Below, in pieces: positions 50,516 to 59,434 of a stretch of 62,159 nt of DNA. How positions within the stretch are numbered: position 1 is the stretch's first letter; each line of letters starts with the position of its first letter. The notes beneath the pieces are model-generated. The model saw nothing but the letters and a program-made list of their open reading frames with translations, had not been told where the DNA came from and ran no database searches. The translations under genes and the position numbers were made by a program. Origin of the DNA: an uncultured Bacteroidota bacterium (GTDB lineage Bacteria > Bacteroidota > Bacteroidia > Bacteroidales > P3); assembly GCA_902762805.1 (NCBI GenBank), contig CACWPQ010000015.1, forward strand, positions 1 to 62,159, given 5' to 3'.

Positions 50516-52676
50516 AACACAGCCCCATGCGTCGCAGCAGGGCCTGCGGGTCGGGGTCGCGCCCCATGAAGTTGCGGAACAGGATGTCGGGTGCCACCGT
50601 GCCGCCCTTGGCCAGTATCTCGCGCCGGAAGCGGGCGGCGGTGTCGGTGTTGAAGATACCCTCCTCCTTGAAGCGGCCGTAGATGTCGGCGTCCAGCACC
50701 TCGGCCCACTTGTAGCCGTAGTAGCCGCTGGCGTAGCCGCCGCCGAAGATATGGCTGAAGTTGGTCGCCGTGCAGCAACCCTCCACCCGCGGCAGCAGGT
50801 TCTCCATCGCCTCGGCCTCCACCGCCTCAGCTTTCCACTGACCACCGGCCACTGGCCACTGGCCACTTTCCACCGACCACGTATGGAACTTGATATCCGT
50901 CATCCCGAGGTTCAGCTGCCGCAGGCAGTACCACGCCGCCAGGTGGTTCTGCGACGCGCGTATCTTTTCTATATATTCCGTCGGCAGCACCTCGCCCGTG
51001 CGGTAGTGCCGTGCGAAGGTGGCGAGGAACTCCGGTTCGTAGCACCAGTTCTCCATCACCTGCGACGGCATCTCCACGAAGTCGCGCTTCACATTCGTGC
51101 CGCTCAGACTCTCGTACCTCACCTCGCTCAGCATGCCGTGCATCGCGTGTCCCATCTCGTGCATGAAGGTCTCCACCTCGCTGAAGCGCAGCAACGCCGG
51201 CGCCTCGGCCGTAGGCTTGCTGAAGTTGCACACCACCTGTATCTGCGGCCTGACATCCCTTCTTACTGCCCCCTGTTCACTGGCCTCTGGCCACTGACCA
51301 CTGACCACTGGCCACTGACCACTGACCACTGGCCACTGACCACTGGCCACTGACCACTGCCCCCTGAACTCCGTCATCCATGCCCCGCTGCGCTTCGACG
51401 CCCGCGGGTGCATGTCCAGGTAGAGCAGCCCCATCTCGCGCTCGCCGTCACTGACGCGGTATACCTTCACCTCCTCGTGGTACACCGGCACGTCCGTCGC
51501 CTCCTCGAACCGCAGTCCGTAGAGGCGACCGTAGAGGCCGAAGATGCCCTCGCGCACCGCCTCGAGCGGGAAGTAGGGACGCAGCGCCTCCTCGTCCAGG
51601 TCGTAGCGCTCGCGCCGCAGCCGCTCCGCATAGTAGGCAAAGTCCCACGGCATAAACTGACCACTGACCACTGACCGCTGACCACTGGCCACCTCGCCGA
51701 GGTCGCGCCGCGCCTCCGGCAGCACGGCCTCCTTCATCCGCTGCATGAACCCCTGCAGGGTCGGCAGGTCGCGCACCATGCGGTCGCACAGCACGTAGTC
51801 GCAGTAGGTGTCGTAGCCCAGCAGCCGTGCCTGCTCGGCCCGCAGCTCTACGATGCGGCGTATCACCGCGTTGTTGTCGTTCTCGTTGCCGCGGTTGCCT
51901 ATCGAGCCGTAGGCGCGGTACATGCGTTCACGCAGGTCGCGCCGCGCGCTGTAGGTCATGAAGGGGCTGTAGCTCGGCGCCGCCAGGGTGAACACCCACC
52001 CCTCCAGGCCGCGGCTCGCGGCCTCTTCGCGCGCTGCGGTGCGCACGCTCTCGGGAAGCCCCTCGAGGTCGCCCTCCGCCGTCAGGTGCAGCGTCCATGC
52101 ATTGAGGTCTTTCAGCGCGTTCTGGCTGAAGCGCAGCTTCAACTCCGTCAGCTCCTCCTCGTTCTTTTTGTAGCGCTCGGCGGCCTCGCCTTCGAGGTCC
52201 ACGCCGTGCCGCCGGAAGCCCTTCAGCATCTCCTCCAGCAGCGTCTGTTGTTCAGTGGTCAGTGAATTTGTTTTCGCGTCAGCCAACTGGCCACTGACCA
52301 CTGGCCACTGACCACTAGCCACCGCCCGCTGAACACTGGCCACTCTCTCATACAGCCTCCGGTCGGTCATCACCTTCAGGCTGAAGCGCGTCAGCTCCGG
52401 TTCCAGCTGCATCACTGTCTCCTGCAGCTCCTCGCTGGTGCAGCATTCGTTGAGGTTCATCATGATGGCGCTCACACGCTGCAGCCGCCGGTCGGCCGCC
52501 TCGAGCGCCTCGACGGTGTTCTCGAATGTCGCGCGCTCGTCGGACGCGGCGATTGCCTCCACGTTGCGCTCCGCCTCGGCCAGCGCCGCGCGGATGGCAG
52601 GCTCAAAGTCTTCGTTGTGTATCTCGTCGAACGGGGGCAAATCCCACTCGCTCAGTAGTATATTCTCTTCTTTCAT
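50505..52676 (-). CDS. M3-family metallopeptidase (oligopeptidase A/Dcp-like) with four repeat insertions
   Basis: This protein of about 723 residues is a thimet-type zinc peptidase. The zinc site is TFMHEMGHAMHGML (HExxH), with the third ligand Glu about 25 residues on. The N-terminal helices (LPPFDEIHNEDFEPAIRAAL) and C-terminal region (RRMGLCSGE) are normal. Four in-frame inserts made of SGQWPVV-type sequence (for example ASGQWPVVSGQWPVVSGQWP) come from a CCACTGACCACTGG repeat. The family length is about 680-700 residues, so the inserts explain most of the excess. I chose the ATG at 52676 over 52700. Confidence 0.9.
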   Translation of the reverse strand: MKEENILLSEWDLPPFDEIHNEDFEPAIRAALAEAERNVEAIAASDERATFENTVEALEAADRRLQRVSAIMMNLNECCTSEELQETVMQLEPELTRFSLKVMTDRRLYERVASVQRAVASGQWPVVSGQLADAKTNSLTTEQQTLLEEMLKGFRRHGVDLEGEAAERYKKNEEELTELKLRFSQNALKDLNAWTLHLTAEGDLEGLPESVRTAAREEAASRGLEGWVFTLAAPSYSPFMTYSARRDLRERMYRAYGSIGNRGNENDNNAVIRRIVELRAEQARLLGYDTYCDYVLCDRMVRDLPTLQGFMQRMKEAVLPEARRDLGEVASGQRSVVSGQFMPWDFAYYAERLRRERYDLDEEALRPYFPLEAVREGIFGLYGRLYGLRFEEATDVPVYHEEVKVYRVSDGEREMGLLYLDMHPRASKRSGAWMTEFRGQWSVASGQWPVVSGQWPVVSGQWPEASEQGAVRRDVRPQIQVVCNFSKPTAEAPALLRFSEVETFMHEMGHAMHGMLSEVRYESLSGTNVKRDFVEMPSQVMENWCYEPEFLATFARHYRTGEVLPTEYIEKIRASQNHLAAWYCLRQLNLGMTDIKFHTWSVESGQWPVAGGQWKAEAVEAEAMENLLPRVEGCCTATNFSHIFGGGYASGYYGYKWAEVLDADIYGRFKEEGIFNTDTAARFRREILAKGGTVAPDILFRNFMGRDPDPQALLRRMGLCSGE
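50832..50882. repeat. CCACTGGCCACTGG repeat in the M3 peptidase gene
   Basis: About six CCACTGG/CCACTGA heptamers encode WSVESGQWPVAGGQW on the minus strand. Confidence 0.75.
51268..51365. repeat. CCACTGACCACTGG repeat in the M3 peptidase gene, longest copy
   Basis: About twelve heptamers of CCACTGA or CCACTGG encode repeating SGQWPVV. Confidence 0.8.
51656..51693. repeat. CCACTGACCGCTGA repeat in the M3 peptidase gene
   Basis: About five heptamers encode VASGQRSVVSGQF. Confidence 0.75.
52251..52345. repeat. CCACTGACCACTGG repeat in the M3 peptidase gene
   Basis: Two heptamer blocks flank a short unique piece. They encode VASGQWPVVSGQL and nearby residues; the outer block TTCAGTGGTCAGTG is inverted relative to the inner one. 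Confidence 0.75.
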
Positions 52677-52790
52677 GCCACCACTAACGCATCTTTGCAC
52701 CTTTTATTGTGTCCCCTCCTGCCCCCACATCATCATTTCCATTTCCCCATCTTTTTGTTTTTATCCTTGGCTTCATCCCCATCCCTTTCA
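52677..52790. other. intergenic sequence beside the M3 peptidase gene
   Basis: AT- and CT-rich sequence with no gene. It separates the M3 start from the TATAC array; the two genes diverge here. Confidence 0.5.
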
Positions 52791-53025
52791 GAGTATAGCC
52801 AGGGTATTGTTAGAGTATAGGCAGGGTATACCCAGGGTATACAAATGGGTATACAAACAGTATACAAACGAGTATACAAACAGTATACAAATGGGTATAC
52901 AAACAGTATACAAATGGGTATACAAACAGTATACAAATGGGTATACAAACAGTATACAAACAGTATACAAATGGGTATACAAATGGGTATACAAACAGTA
53001 TACAAATGAGCATGCAAAAAAGGTA
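52791..53025. repeat. GTATAC minisatellite upstream of cas13b, 11-12-bp units
   Basis: About twenty units. The left part has degenerate 11-mers such as GAGTATAGCCA and GGGTATACCCA. The main part alternates TATACAAATGGG (12) and TATACAAACAG (11), with 16 TATAC cores. Each GTATAC is a palindrome. All frames on the minus strand stay open, giving spurious YTVCIPICI-type peptides. Confidence 0.85.
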
Positions 53026-53141
53026 TGCCAATGGGTAAAAAAAAAGGGGCTGGATACGGACACATGGATAGAAAACTGTTGATTTATAGCGAAATGATGT
53101 GTGTCGTAAACATTTTTTTGCCACAAAACTAAAAAAATGTG

Positions 53142-53149
53142 TATCTTTG
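53142..53149 (+). promoter_or_regulatory. cas13b promoter (-7 box)
   Basis: TATCTTTG followed by GCACCC, with a TTG at 53118-53120 about 21 nt upstream. It lies 45 nt before the ATG at 53195. Confidence 0.65.
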
Positions 53150-53194
53150 CACCCATAAACACCTTGTTAGTCAACACACATAATTGCTAGTACA

Positions 53195-56100
53195 ATGTAT
53201 CATCTTTCGGACGCAAACCACGGCAAACACATCGCTGGCACCTATTACGAAATGGCGATGGGAAATTTCATACACACTCTTTCACACATGCTGGTTCGTG
53301 CTGGCATCAAAGTGAATAAGCTGGAAGACAACTACTCCATCGAGCGCGAAATCATGAATCTGACCGCCCCTGGGGCGTACGATGCCCAGCGTGCGGCTCT
53401 GTCTCGCCTCCTTTACCGCCACTTCCCCTTCTTCGGCCCCATAATGGCCGACCACACCGACCACATACTTTCCTCCAAGCGCAAGAAGGTGCAATCTGCC
53501 AGTGATGATGGCAATCTGGATTTGGGCCAAGAGTTAAAAGATGAAGTTGCAGGAGCTTCGGCCTGCCAAATGATCCGCTATCTTGCCACCATCGCTGGGG
53601 CATTGGTCTACTATCGCAATATGTACTCGCACAAGAATCACTACGACAACGCGCAGGATATCGCAGCACAACAAGAACGCGAACAGAAACTGGCCCTATG
53701 GTTGGATGTCGTCTTCCGCGGCGCACGCGACATTCTTCTCACACGCAAGTCTCATCCCCAGCCCGACACCGACTTCCTCACCCAAAATGGCACCATCAAT
53801 TATTACATCGAAAAAAACGGCAAGTCGGCCTACAATCCCAACTTCTATTTCAAACCCGGACTGAAAACCGACAACGGCTGGGTGATGACCGACTTCGGCA
53901 AATTTTTCTTTTGCTCGCTTTTCTTGCGCAGGGCCGATGCCGAACGGTTCGCCGCAGAAACCGACCTCTATGTTGGCAGCCCGTTCAAGATTACCGCACA
54001 GGAACGTGCTCGCCTTCAGGAGGCCGAAAACAAGCGTGCCGCCGACGAGCAGGCTCGCGCGAGCAGCGCTGGATTTCCCCACATCGTCAACCCACGCACC
54101 ATCGGCCCGAGCGAGTCGCCTCAAAACAATATCATTCGCGAAATGCTCAATATGCACCGTGCTCGCATCCCTCGCGAACGCCGCATCGATGCCGACATGT
54201 CGGAAGGTATTCTGGCAATGGACATTATGAATGAGCTGCGCCGGTGCCCATTGTCGCTCTACAACACACTCTCCCCTGAGGCCAAAGCCTCCTTCGAAAA
54301 AACGGGCGTCACCCCCGAGGGGGGGATTGTGTCCAACCTACTCGTCCGCCATTCCGACCGGTACCCGGAGCTCGCACTCCGTGCCATCGACCAAATGGAA
54401 CTCCTCCCTACCATCAGATTTCATGTCCGCCTCGGCTCCCTCCGATTCCGCTTCTACGAAAAGAAACTCATCGACGGGTCGCACACCCTCCGCACCGTCC
54501 AAAAGGCAGTCAATGGCTTCGGACGTTGGCAGGAGGTGGAACCCCGACGCGTTGAAAAATACACCGCCATCCAGGCCCGCTGCCAGAACGACAAAGGCAT
54601 CGACCAGTTCCTCCCAGACAGCCCCACCACCACCCCATACATCACCGACTGGCGCACCACCTACAATATCCACGCCAACCGCATCGGTCTGGCTTGGAAC
54701 CTGCCGCAAATGTCCGATGGCATCTACCTTCCCAATCTTGATACCGACAAGGGCGACAATCTACACCGAAAAGCGCTAATCGACATGCCGGCTCCGATGT
54801 GCTACCTCAGCATCTTCGACCTCCCTGCACTGCTCTTCTACTGCCATATCTACACGCACTACCATGGCACCAAATACCATCTGCCCTCCGCCGAGAGCAT
54901 TATACAGGCCAAATACGACGCACTGCATAAGTTCTTTTCCTTCGCCGCAGCGCAGAACCACTCCGCCGAACAGCTGCGGGAAAAACAACTCGAACTCAAT
55001 CTCGCCGACAACGAAATCCCAGACAAACTCCGATGCATGATGCAGACAAAGCCGTTCTTCAAAAATGGACGACAACAGCTTTCTCCTTTAGGCTATCCCA
55101 TCATGAAAAATTGGATCGGTGTGGCCGAACAGCGCAAACATGCGGCCCAGGTGCTCCGCGATGTGGCGAACGAGGCCGCTGACCGTCTTGCTAGCTTCGA
55201 AAAAAAACACCAGCGCGTTGTCGTAGGCGGACGCGACAACCGCTACGGCCGGCGTGGCCATGCCGACATACGCCACGGCTCCCTGGCTCGCTACCTGGCA
55301 ACAAGCATGGTCCGATGGCAACCCGCCTTGGACCAGCCCGGCGGCGACAAACTGACCTCCGCCAACCACCGCGCCCTGGCGGGCTTCCTGTCCGAATACG
55401 GACTGCACGGCTCCAACATCAACAAACTCCGTAATGTGCTGAAAGAAGCCGGCCTCATCGAAGGCTCCCATCCACACCCCTTCCTCGCTCATGTCCTTGA
55501 ATCCGCCCCCGCCAACATCGAAGCGCTCTACGTCGCCTACCTCAAACACGAGCAGTCCCACGCCACCGCGCTGAAAAATAAATTCACCGACCGCAACGGT
55601 ATTGTGCAGCCGTCCGAGGTACCCGCATTCGTCAGGTTCAATTCCTCGCGTTGGCGCAACGACTCCGCCACCACCGCCCGCCGCTACCTTCAGACTCCAC
55701 CCGCACCTGGCAGTTCCGACTCTGCCGAACACAACGCACCCATCATGCTCCCTGACGGCCTCTTCACAACCCACATCATGACACTCCTCAATAAAGTTCT
55801 GGGCCAAAACGATAGGGTTCCCGAGGAAGACTACCTGCGACACGACCTCCCCCGCATCGCCTCCATCATCAATCCCAACGGCAAAACCTACGGCGCAGCC
55901 TACATCATCCGCGCATGGTTCGATCAAGTGGAAAACCAAGACGTCCAGCCTTTCTACGACCTCCCGCGCTTCTACCGCGAAATTTCTCTGCTCGCACCGC
56001 GGCGAAAACCCAATCAGGAACTCATTCGCGACTACTTCTCCGAAGAGCAGATCGCACAGAAAATACAAACCGTCCCCAAAAAACAACGCTCCGAAAAAGT

Positions 56101-57013
56101 GGGCCACACCATCGACACAGAAAAGGACATACGACGCTACCGCCTCCAAGACATCACGCTTTACCTCACCCTGCTCGACATGCTTACCCTGATGCTTTCA
56201 CGCAACGAGGCCGAAAGAACCGACCGCCAAATGAAATCTTCAACTGCAGAACGTGTCTCCAATATGCGCCTCGTCGACTTCGACCACAGCTTCGACTTCG
56301 ACCTCCTTGGCAGCACCTCCGGCGAGGCCGCCTACTCCTACCTCCACCAACGCAGTGGCATCACCATCTCCATGCCTGCCCTCTCCCTCCGCAGCTATGG
56401 CTCCATCTTCCGCGTCTTGGCCGACAGCCGCTTCGAAACCCTCATGGACGCTCTGAATCGCCAGGGGGTGACACACGTCAACTTCGGCGATATCACCTCC
56501 GAACTCGCACTCTACGACACCCTCCGCTCCCACTTCCTCCTCCAGGCACACAACGTCGAACAGGACGCATTCTCCGCCAAACGCGGCGTCCTCGAAAACC
56601 ACACCTCACCATTCTTCTACCGCAGCGGCAATCTGCAGCTCGACGACCAAGGAAACATCACCAACCCTTCGACCGACGCCATCCGCAACCACTACGGCGA
56701 ACTAATCAAAATACTGGACCGCTACTCCCTCAAAATCGACAAAAAAACAAAAGATGGAAAGTCGCAAGATATCCTGCTCCGCGACCTGATGGCCGAACTG
56801 CGCAACGCCGCCGCTCACAACCGATACCCCAAGGCCGACTTCTTCTTCAGGCAGTTCGATCACTTCCTCAACACCTGTAAACCGACAGACTCAAACCTCA
56901 CTGCACCAAACTACATTCGGACTGTACTCGAATTCTTGAAAAGCATTGTGGACAACAACTTCACCCCCCTGCTACACGAAGAATCTCCGGAAAATGAAAG
57001 CAAAAGTGAATAA
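53195..57013 (+). CDS. cas13b: Cas13b, type VI-B CRISPR RNA-guided RNase
   Basis: This 1272-residue effector should process its own crRNA and, on pairing with target RNA, cut RNA. Both HEPN RNase motifs are intact and lie near the two ends, as in Cas13b: RNMYSH (Arg141-His146) and RNAAAH (Arg1203-His1208). The ends-of-protein HEPN layout, the size (known members are roughly 1100-1230) and the array directly downstream with GTTGTAGAAG at the 5' end and TATGACAAC at the 3' end of its repeat all point to VI-B rather than VI-A or VI-D. Inner domains were not mapped. It has its own promoter behind a minisatellite. No cas1 or cas2 is in the window. Confidence 0.95.
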   Translation: MYHLSDANHGKHIAGTYYEMAMGNFIHTLSHMLVRAGIKVNKLEDNYSIEREIMNLTAPGAYDAQRAALSRLLYRHFPFFGPIMADHTDHILSSKRKKVQSASDDGNLDLGQELKDEVAGASACQMIRYLATIAGALVYYRNMYSHKNHYDNAQDIAAQQEREQKLALWLDVVFRGARDILLTRKSHPQPDTDFLTQNGTINYYIEKNGKSAYNPNFYFKPGLKTDNGWVMTDFGKFFFCSLFLRRADAERFAAETDLYVGSPFKITAQERARLQEAENKRAADEQARASSAGFPHIVNPRTIGPSESPQNNIIREMLNMHRARIPRERRIDADMSEGILAMDIMNELRRCPLSLYNTLSPEAKASFEKTGVTPEGGIVSNLLVRHSDRYPELALRAIDQMELLPTIRFHVRLGSLRFRFYEKKLIDGSHTLRTVQKAVNGFGRWQEVEPRRVEKYTAIQARCQNDKGIDQFLPDSPTTTPYITDWRTTYNIHANRIGLAWNLPQMSDGIYLPNLDTDKGDNLHRKALIDMPAPMCYLSIFDLPALLFYCHIYTHYHGTKYHLPSAESIIQAKYDALHKFFSFAAAQNHSAEQLREKQLELNLADNEIPDKLRCMMQTKPFFKNGRQQLSPLGYPIMKNWIGVAEQRKHAAQVLRDVANEAADRLASFEKKHQRVVVGGRDNRYGRRGHADIRHGSLARYLATSMVRWQPALDQPGGDKLTSANHRALAGFLSEYGLHGSNINKLRNVLKEAGLIEGSHPHPFLAHVLESAPANIEALYVAYLKHEQSHATALKNKFTDRNGIVQPSEVPAFVRFNSSRWRNDSATTARRYLQTPPAPGSSDSAEHNAPIMLPDGLFTTHIMTLLNKVLGQNDRVPEEDYLRHDLPRIASIINPNGKTYGAAYIIRAWFDQVENQDVQPFYDLPRFYREISLLAPRRKPNQELIRDYFSEEQIAQKIQTVPKKQRSEKVGHTIDTEKDIRRYRLQDITLYLTLLDMLTLMLSRNEAERTDRQMKSSTAERVSNMRLVDFDHSFDFDLLGSTSGEAAYSYLHQRSGITISMPALSLRSYGSIFRVLADSRFETLMDALNRQGVTHVNFGDITSELALYDTLRSHFLLQAHNVEQDAFSAKRGVLENHTSPFFYRSGNLQLDDQGNITNPSTDAIRNHYGELIKILDRYSLKIDKKTKDGKSQDILLRDLMAELRNAAAHNRYPKADFFFRQFDHFLNTCKPTDSNLTAPNYIRTVLEFLKSIVDNNFTPLLHEESPENESKSE

Positions 57014-57357
57014 ACTTCCCTCTGTGCCACGATCTTTTTTCTTCTATGTTGCGAAAATTTCGTATTTTTGCACCGCGAAAATGGGTGATAATCAACACCC
57101 CGTTTTCGCAAAACACTGCCAAGCGAGGAAACCTGCGGTGGATTTGCGAAAAAAAAGAAGAGTACATTGACCTGACAATCAATTCTATGGATGTGAGTGG
57201 CGCGAAAAATGCTGTCGGTCGGCATGTGGAATTAGCCCCGTTTGCGAAAAAGGAACGCTGCGGCAGGCCATAAAGTAGTGCCAGCAAGAATTCGTCCATA
57301 GATAAGACCTGTCTCCCGTTTCGGACACGGCAGAAGCAACATCTGTAAAATCAAAGT
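57014..57357 (+). promoter_or_regulatory. CRISPR leader region with internal promoter and hairpin
   Basis: This AT-rich region lies between cas13b and the first repeat. TATTTTTG at 57063-57070 fits the -7 box. Directly after it, GCGAAAATGGGTG (57075-57087) pairs with CACCCCGTTTTCGC (57096-57109), so a transcript would begin with a hairpin. Short open frames here are not convincing. The degenerate repeat at the far end of the array supports this side as the leader. Confidence 0.6.
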
Positions 57358-57912
57358 GTTGTAGAAGCCGTTCATTCGGGACGGTATGACAACCCACTAC
57401 GACAGTGATCGCGGCGGGAGCCACGAGTTGTAGAAGCCGTTCATTCGGGACGGTATGACAACATCCTTTTCGCAGGACACAAGGGCGGTGGCGGGTTGTA
57501 GAAGCCGTTCATTCGGGACGGTATGACAACTACCATTTTCACCTCGGATTTCCAAGGTGTTGAGTTGTAGAAGCCGTTCATTCGGGACGGTATGACAACT
57601 TTTTGGATGCCATTTTTACCTCCGCCTTCCATGGGTTGTAGAAGCCGTTCATTCGGGACGGTATGACAACTTGTCGATCACGATGACCGTGTCGTGCACG
57701 ATGTTGTAGAAGCCGTTCATTCGGGACGGTATGACAACTTTTCGAATGCACCCGCGGAGAAACGGGGCCCAGTTGTAGAAGCCGTTCATTCGGGACGGTA
57801 TGACAACTGGTACGCAGGCATCCCTGCCTGCGGAAAAAACAGCCTGCAGAAAAAGTCCTGCCTGCAAAAAAAACAAGTTGTAGAAACCGCTTATTCGAGT
57901 AGCTAAGACAAC
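57358..57912 (+). CRISPR. type VI-B CRISPR array, seven identical repeats plus one degenerate
   Basis: The 36-nt repeats start at 57358, 57427, 57495, 57564, 57635, 57703 and 57772; a degenerate copy is at 57877-57912. They begin GTTGTAGAAGCCGTTC and end GGGACGGTATGACAAC; GTTGT/ACAAC and CCGT/ACGG can pair, as in known Cas13b repeats. The six regular spacers are 33, 32, 33, 35, 32 and 33 nt. The last gap is 69 nt and low in complexity. Orientation (plus strand) follows the repeat, the leader side and the degenerate end. Confidence 0.97.
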
Positions 57913-57977
57913 CCTTTTTTTTCCTGCCATTAAAGGACCACCACCCTCCCCGTTCTGGATAATCAAAAAAAAATATG

Positions 57978-57985
57978 TATATTTG
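57978..57985 (+). promoter_or_regulatory. promoter of the two-gene module after the array (-7 box)
   Basis: TATATTTG followed by CAGCGC, 36 nt before the ATG at 58022. Confidence 0.6.
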
Positions 57986-58021
57986 CAGCGCAATTAAGCA
58001 ATTACACTCTTATACAAATCA

Positions 58022-59434
58022 ATGAAATACAACACCTTGCACCCCACCTCCGCTCATCACCCCGATGCCCGCCCCGTCAGCTCTACCCTACAGCTCGTCG
58101 GTCAGCTCAACGCACGCCTAGGCCTTACCCATGCCGACCTCGACAACATGCCTGGCACCTGGCGTCGCCACCGGCTCTCCGAAAATGACTTCAACGACCT
58201 CAAAGGCCACTACTACACCGCACACATCTACGCCATGACCGAGACCTCCGCCAGCACCGAAACGCCCCCCCCGGACGATCCGCACGGCGTGGCTCGCCCG
58301 GACGACCTGCACGGCGTGGCTCGCTACAACGCCCTCCTGCCGGAGCACGGCCCCCTCGTTCTCCCTTTGCGGGCAAGGTCGGGAACAACCGAGTACCGAT
58401 GCATAGTCAAGAATGTCAGCGTCTGGTTCTTCCCCATCTGCAACATCATCCTCTTCTCCATCGAAATCGACGACAGCGGCAACACCCTCCGCGACATCAC
58501 AGCCATGCACGCCCAATGGAAAAACTGGAGCCAGAACTACGAACACAATTTCAGCACCGATACGCTGGACAAACTCCTGCGCCCGCTGGCCGAGTTGACC
58601 ACCGACGACGACCTCAAACCCATCCCCGACGATTCCCTCAAGAAAACCCTCGCCCACCTCACTCTCGACGAAACCAAGATGCGACAATACCAAGTCGTCC
58701 AAGTCGATGAACCCACCCTCCGCGACGACCTCCTCTACGAACTCGCCACCCACTCCACCGTCGGCGTCGTGGCCGACACAAACCTCAAAGCATCCTTCAA
58801 ACCCTCCGACGACTACTTCCATTCCATCATCCGCGACAACGCCCTCTCCGTCTTCAGCAACTGGAAAGCACTCGCCCTCAACGACACCTTCACCGTCCTC
58901 GCCATCGACCCCGTGTTCCAGTATAGCGAACTGGACTTCCGCTATTTCGACATGCTCTACATGCGCTGCCTGGTCCAGGAGTACTACTGCTTCCAGCGCA
59001 ACAACCACTACCGCAATGAACCCGCCGACAAGAACGTGGCAAAGCTTAGCCTCGAAATCGAGAAGATGGAGAAATACTATTTCTACGACGACTTCAGCTA
59101 CGATTTTCTCCCCCCGTTGCTCTATCAGGGCATGGTCCGCGGACTCGGCCTCGAAGGCGACCGCCGCGAGCTGACCCTGCACGTCAAGCAAGGCGTCCGG
59201 GACGCTCACCGCAAAATGGAGGAAGACCGCCGCAAACAGAACGACGTGACGATTGCCATCGTCAAACTCTTCACCATCGTCACCGTCGCCTGGACCATCT
59301 TCTTGATGGTCAAAGAAATCGCTGGAATATCCGACACTTGTCCGCTGATGGCCCTGATATTCCTCGTCATCTCGTTGGGCGTCACAGCCTGGCTTGTCCG
59401 TCCTTTTTTCAAAACAGACAAAGAAAACAAATAA
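58022..59434 (+). CDS. 470-residue protein with two C-terminal membrane helices, candidate Cas13b accessory
   Basis: No family is recognised. The first 400 residues are soluble and mixed alpha/beta, followed by a charged helical stretch (RDAHRKMEEDRRKQND) and two membrane helices (about residues 409-430, IAIVKLFTIVTVAWTIFLMV, and 442-459). This layout, a large N-terminal domain, a long helix and two helices at the end, recalls CorA-type channels, though no GMN motif is present. A RxxxxH string (RELTLH, residues 382-387) is weak evidence of a HEPN site. Residues 83-101 hold a duplicated PDDxHGVAR. It is far longer than csx27 or csx28. It has its own promoter and overlaps the next gene (TAATG). 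Confidence 0.7.
   Translation: MKYNTLHPTSAHHPDARPVSSTLQLVGQLNARLGLTHADLDNMPGTWRRHRLSENDFNDLKGHYYTAHIYAMTETSASTETPPPDDPHGVARPDDLHGVARYNALLPEHGPLVLPLRARSGTTEYRCIVKNVSVWFFPICNIILFSIEIDDSGNTLRDITAMHAQWKNWSQNYEHNFSTDTLDKLLRPLAELTTDDDLKPIPDDSLKKTLAHLTLDETKMRQYQVVQVDEPTLRDDLLYELATHSTVGVVADTNLKASFKPSDDYFHSIIRDNALSVFSNWKALALNDTFTVLAIDPVFQYSELDFRYFDMLYMRCLVQEYYCFQRNNHYRNEPADKNVAKLSLEIEKMEKYYFYDDFSYDFLPPLLYQGMVRGLGLEGDRRELTLHVKQGVRDAHRKMEEDRRKQNDVTIAIVKLFTIVTVAWTIFLMVKEIAGISDTCPLMALIFLVISLGVTAWLVRPFFKTDKENK

Noticed and set aside
52733..53177. Hydrophobic minus-strand open frames (YTVCIPICILFVY-type) across the TATAC array
   Set aside because: Several frames are open only because the repeat lacks stops; there is no start context and no unique sequence.
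57079..57168. 29-codon frame in the CRISPR leader as a small protein or anti-CRISPR gene
   Set aside because: It begins inside the leader hairpin and has no features beyond a short open frame.
57305..57340. A decayed CRISPR repeat just before the first repeat
   Set aside because: Only the ACGGCAGAAGCAAC end is vaguely similar, and the gap to repeat 1 is 17 nt.
57441..57993. Open frames across the CRISPR array (VVIPSRMNGFYN repeats)
   Set aside because: They are translations of the direct repeats.
58022..59434. Assignment of the 470-residue protein as csx27 or csx28
   Set aside because: Those proteins are about 200 residues; here a 400-residue soluble part precedes the membrane helices and no convincing HEPN motif is seen.
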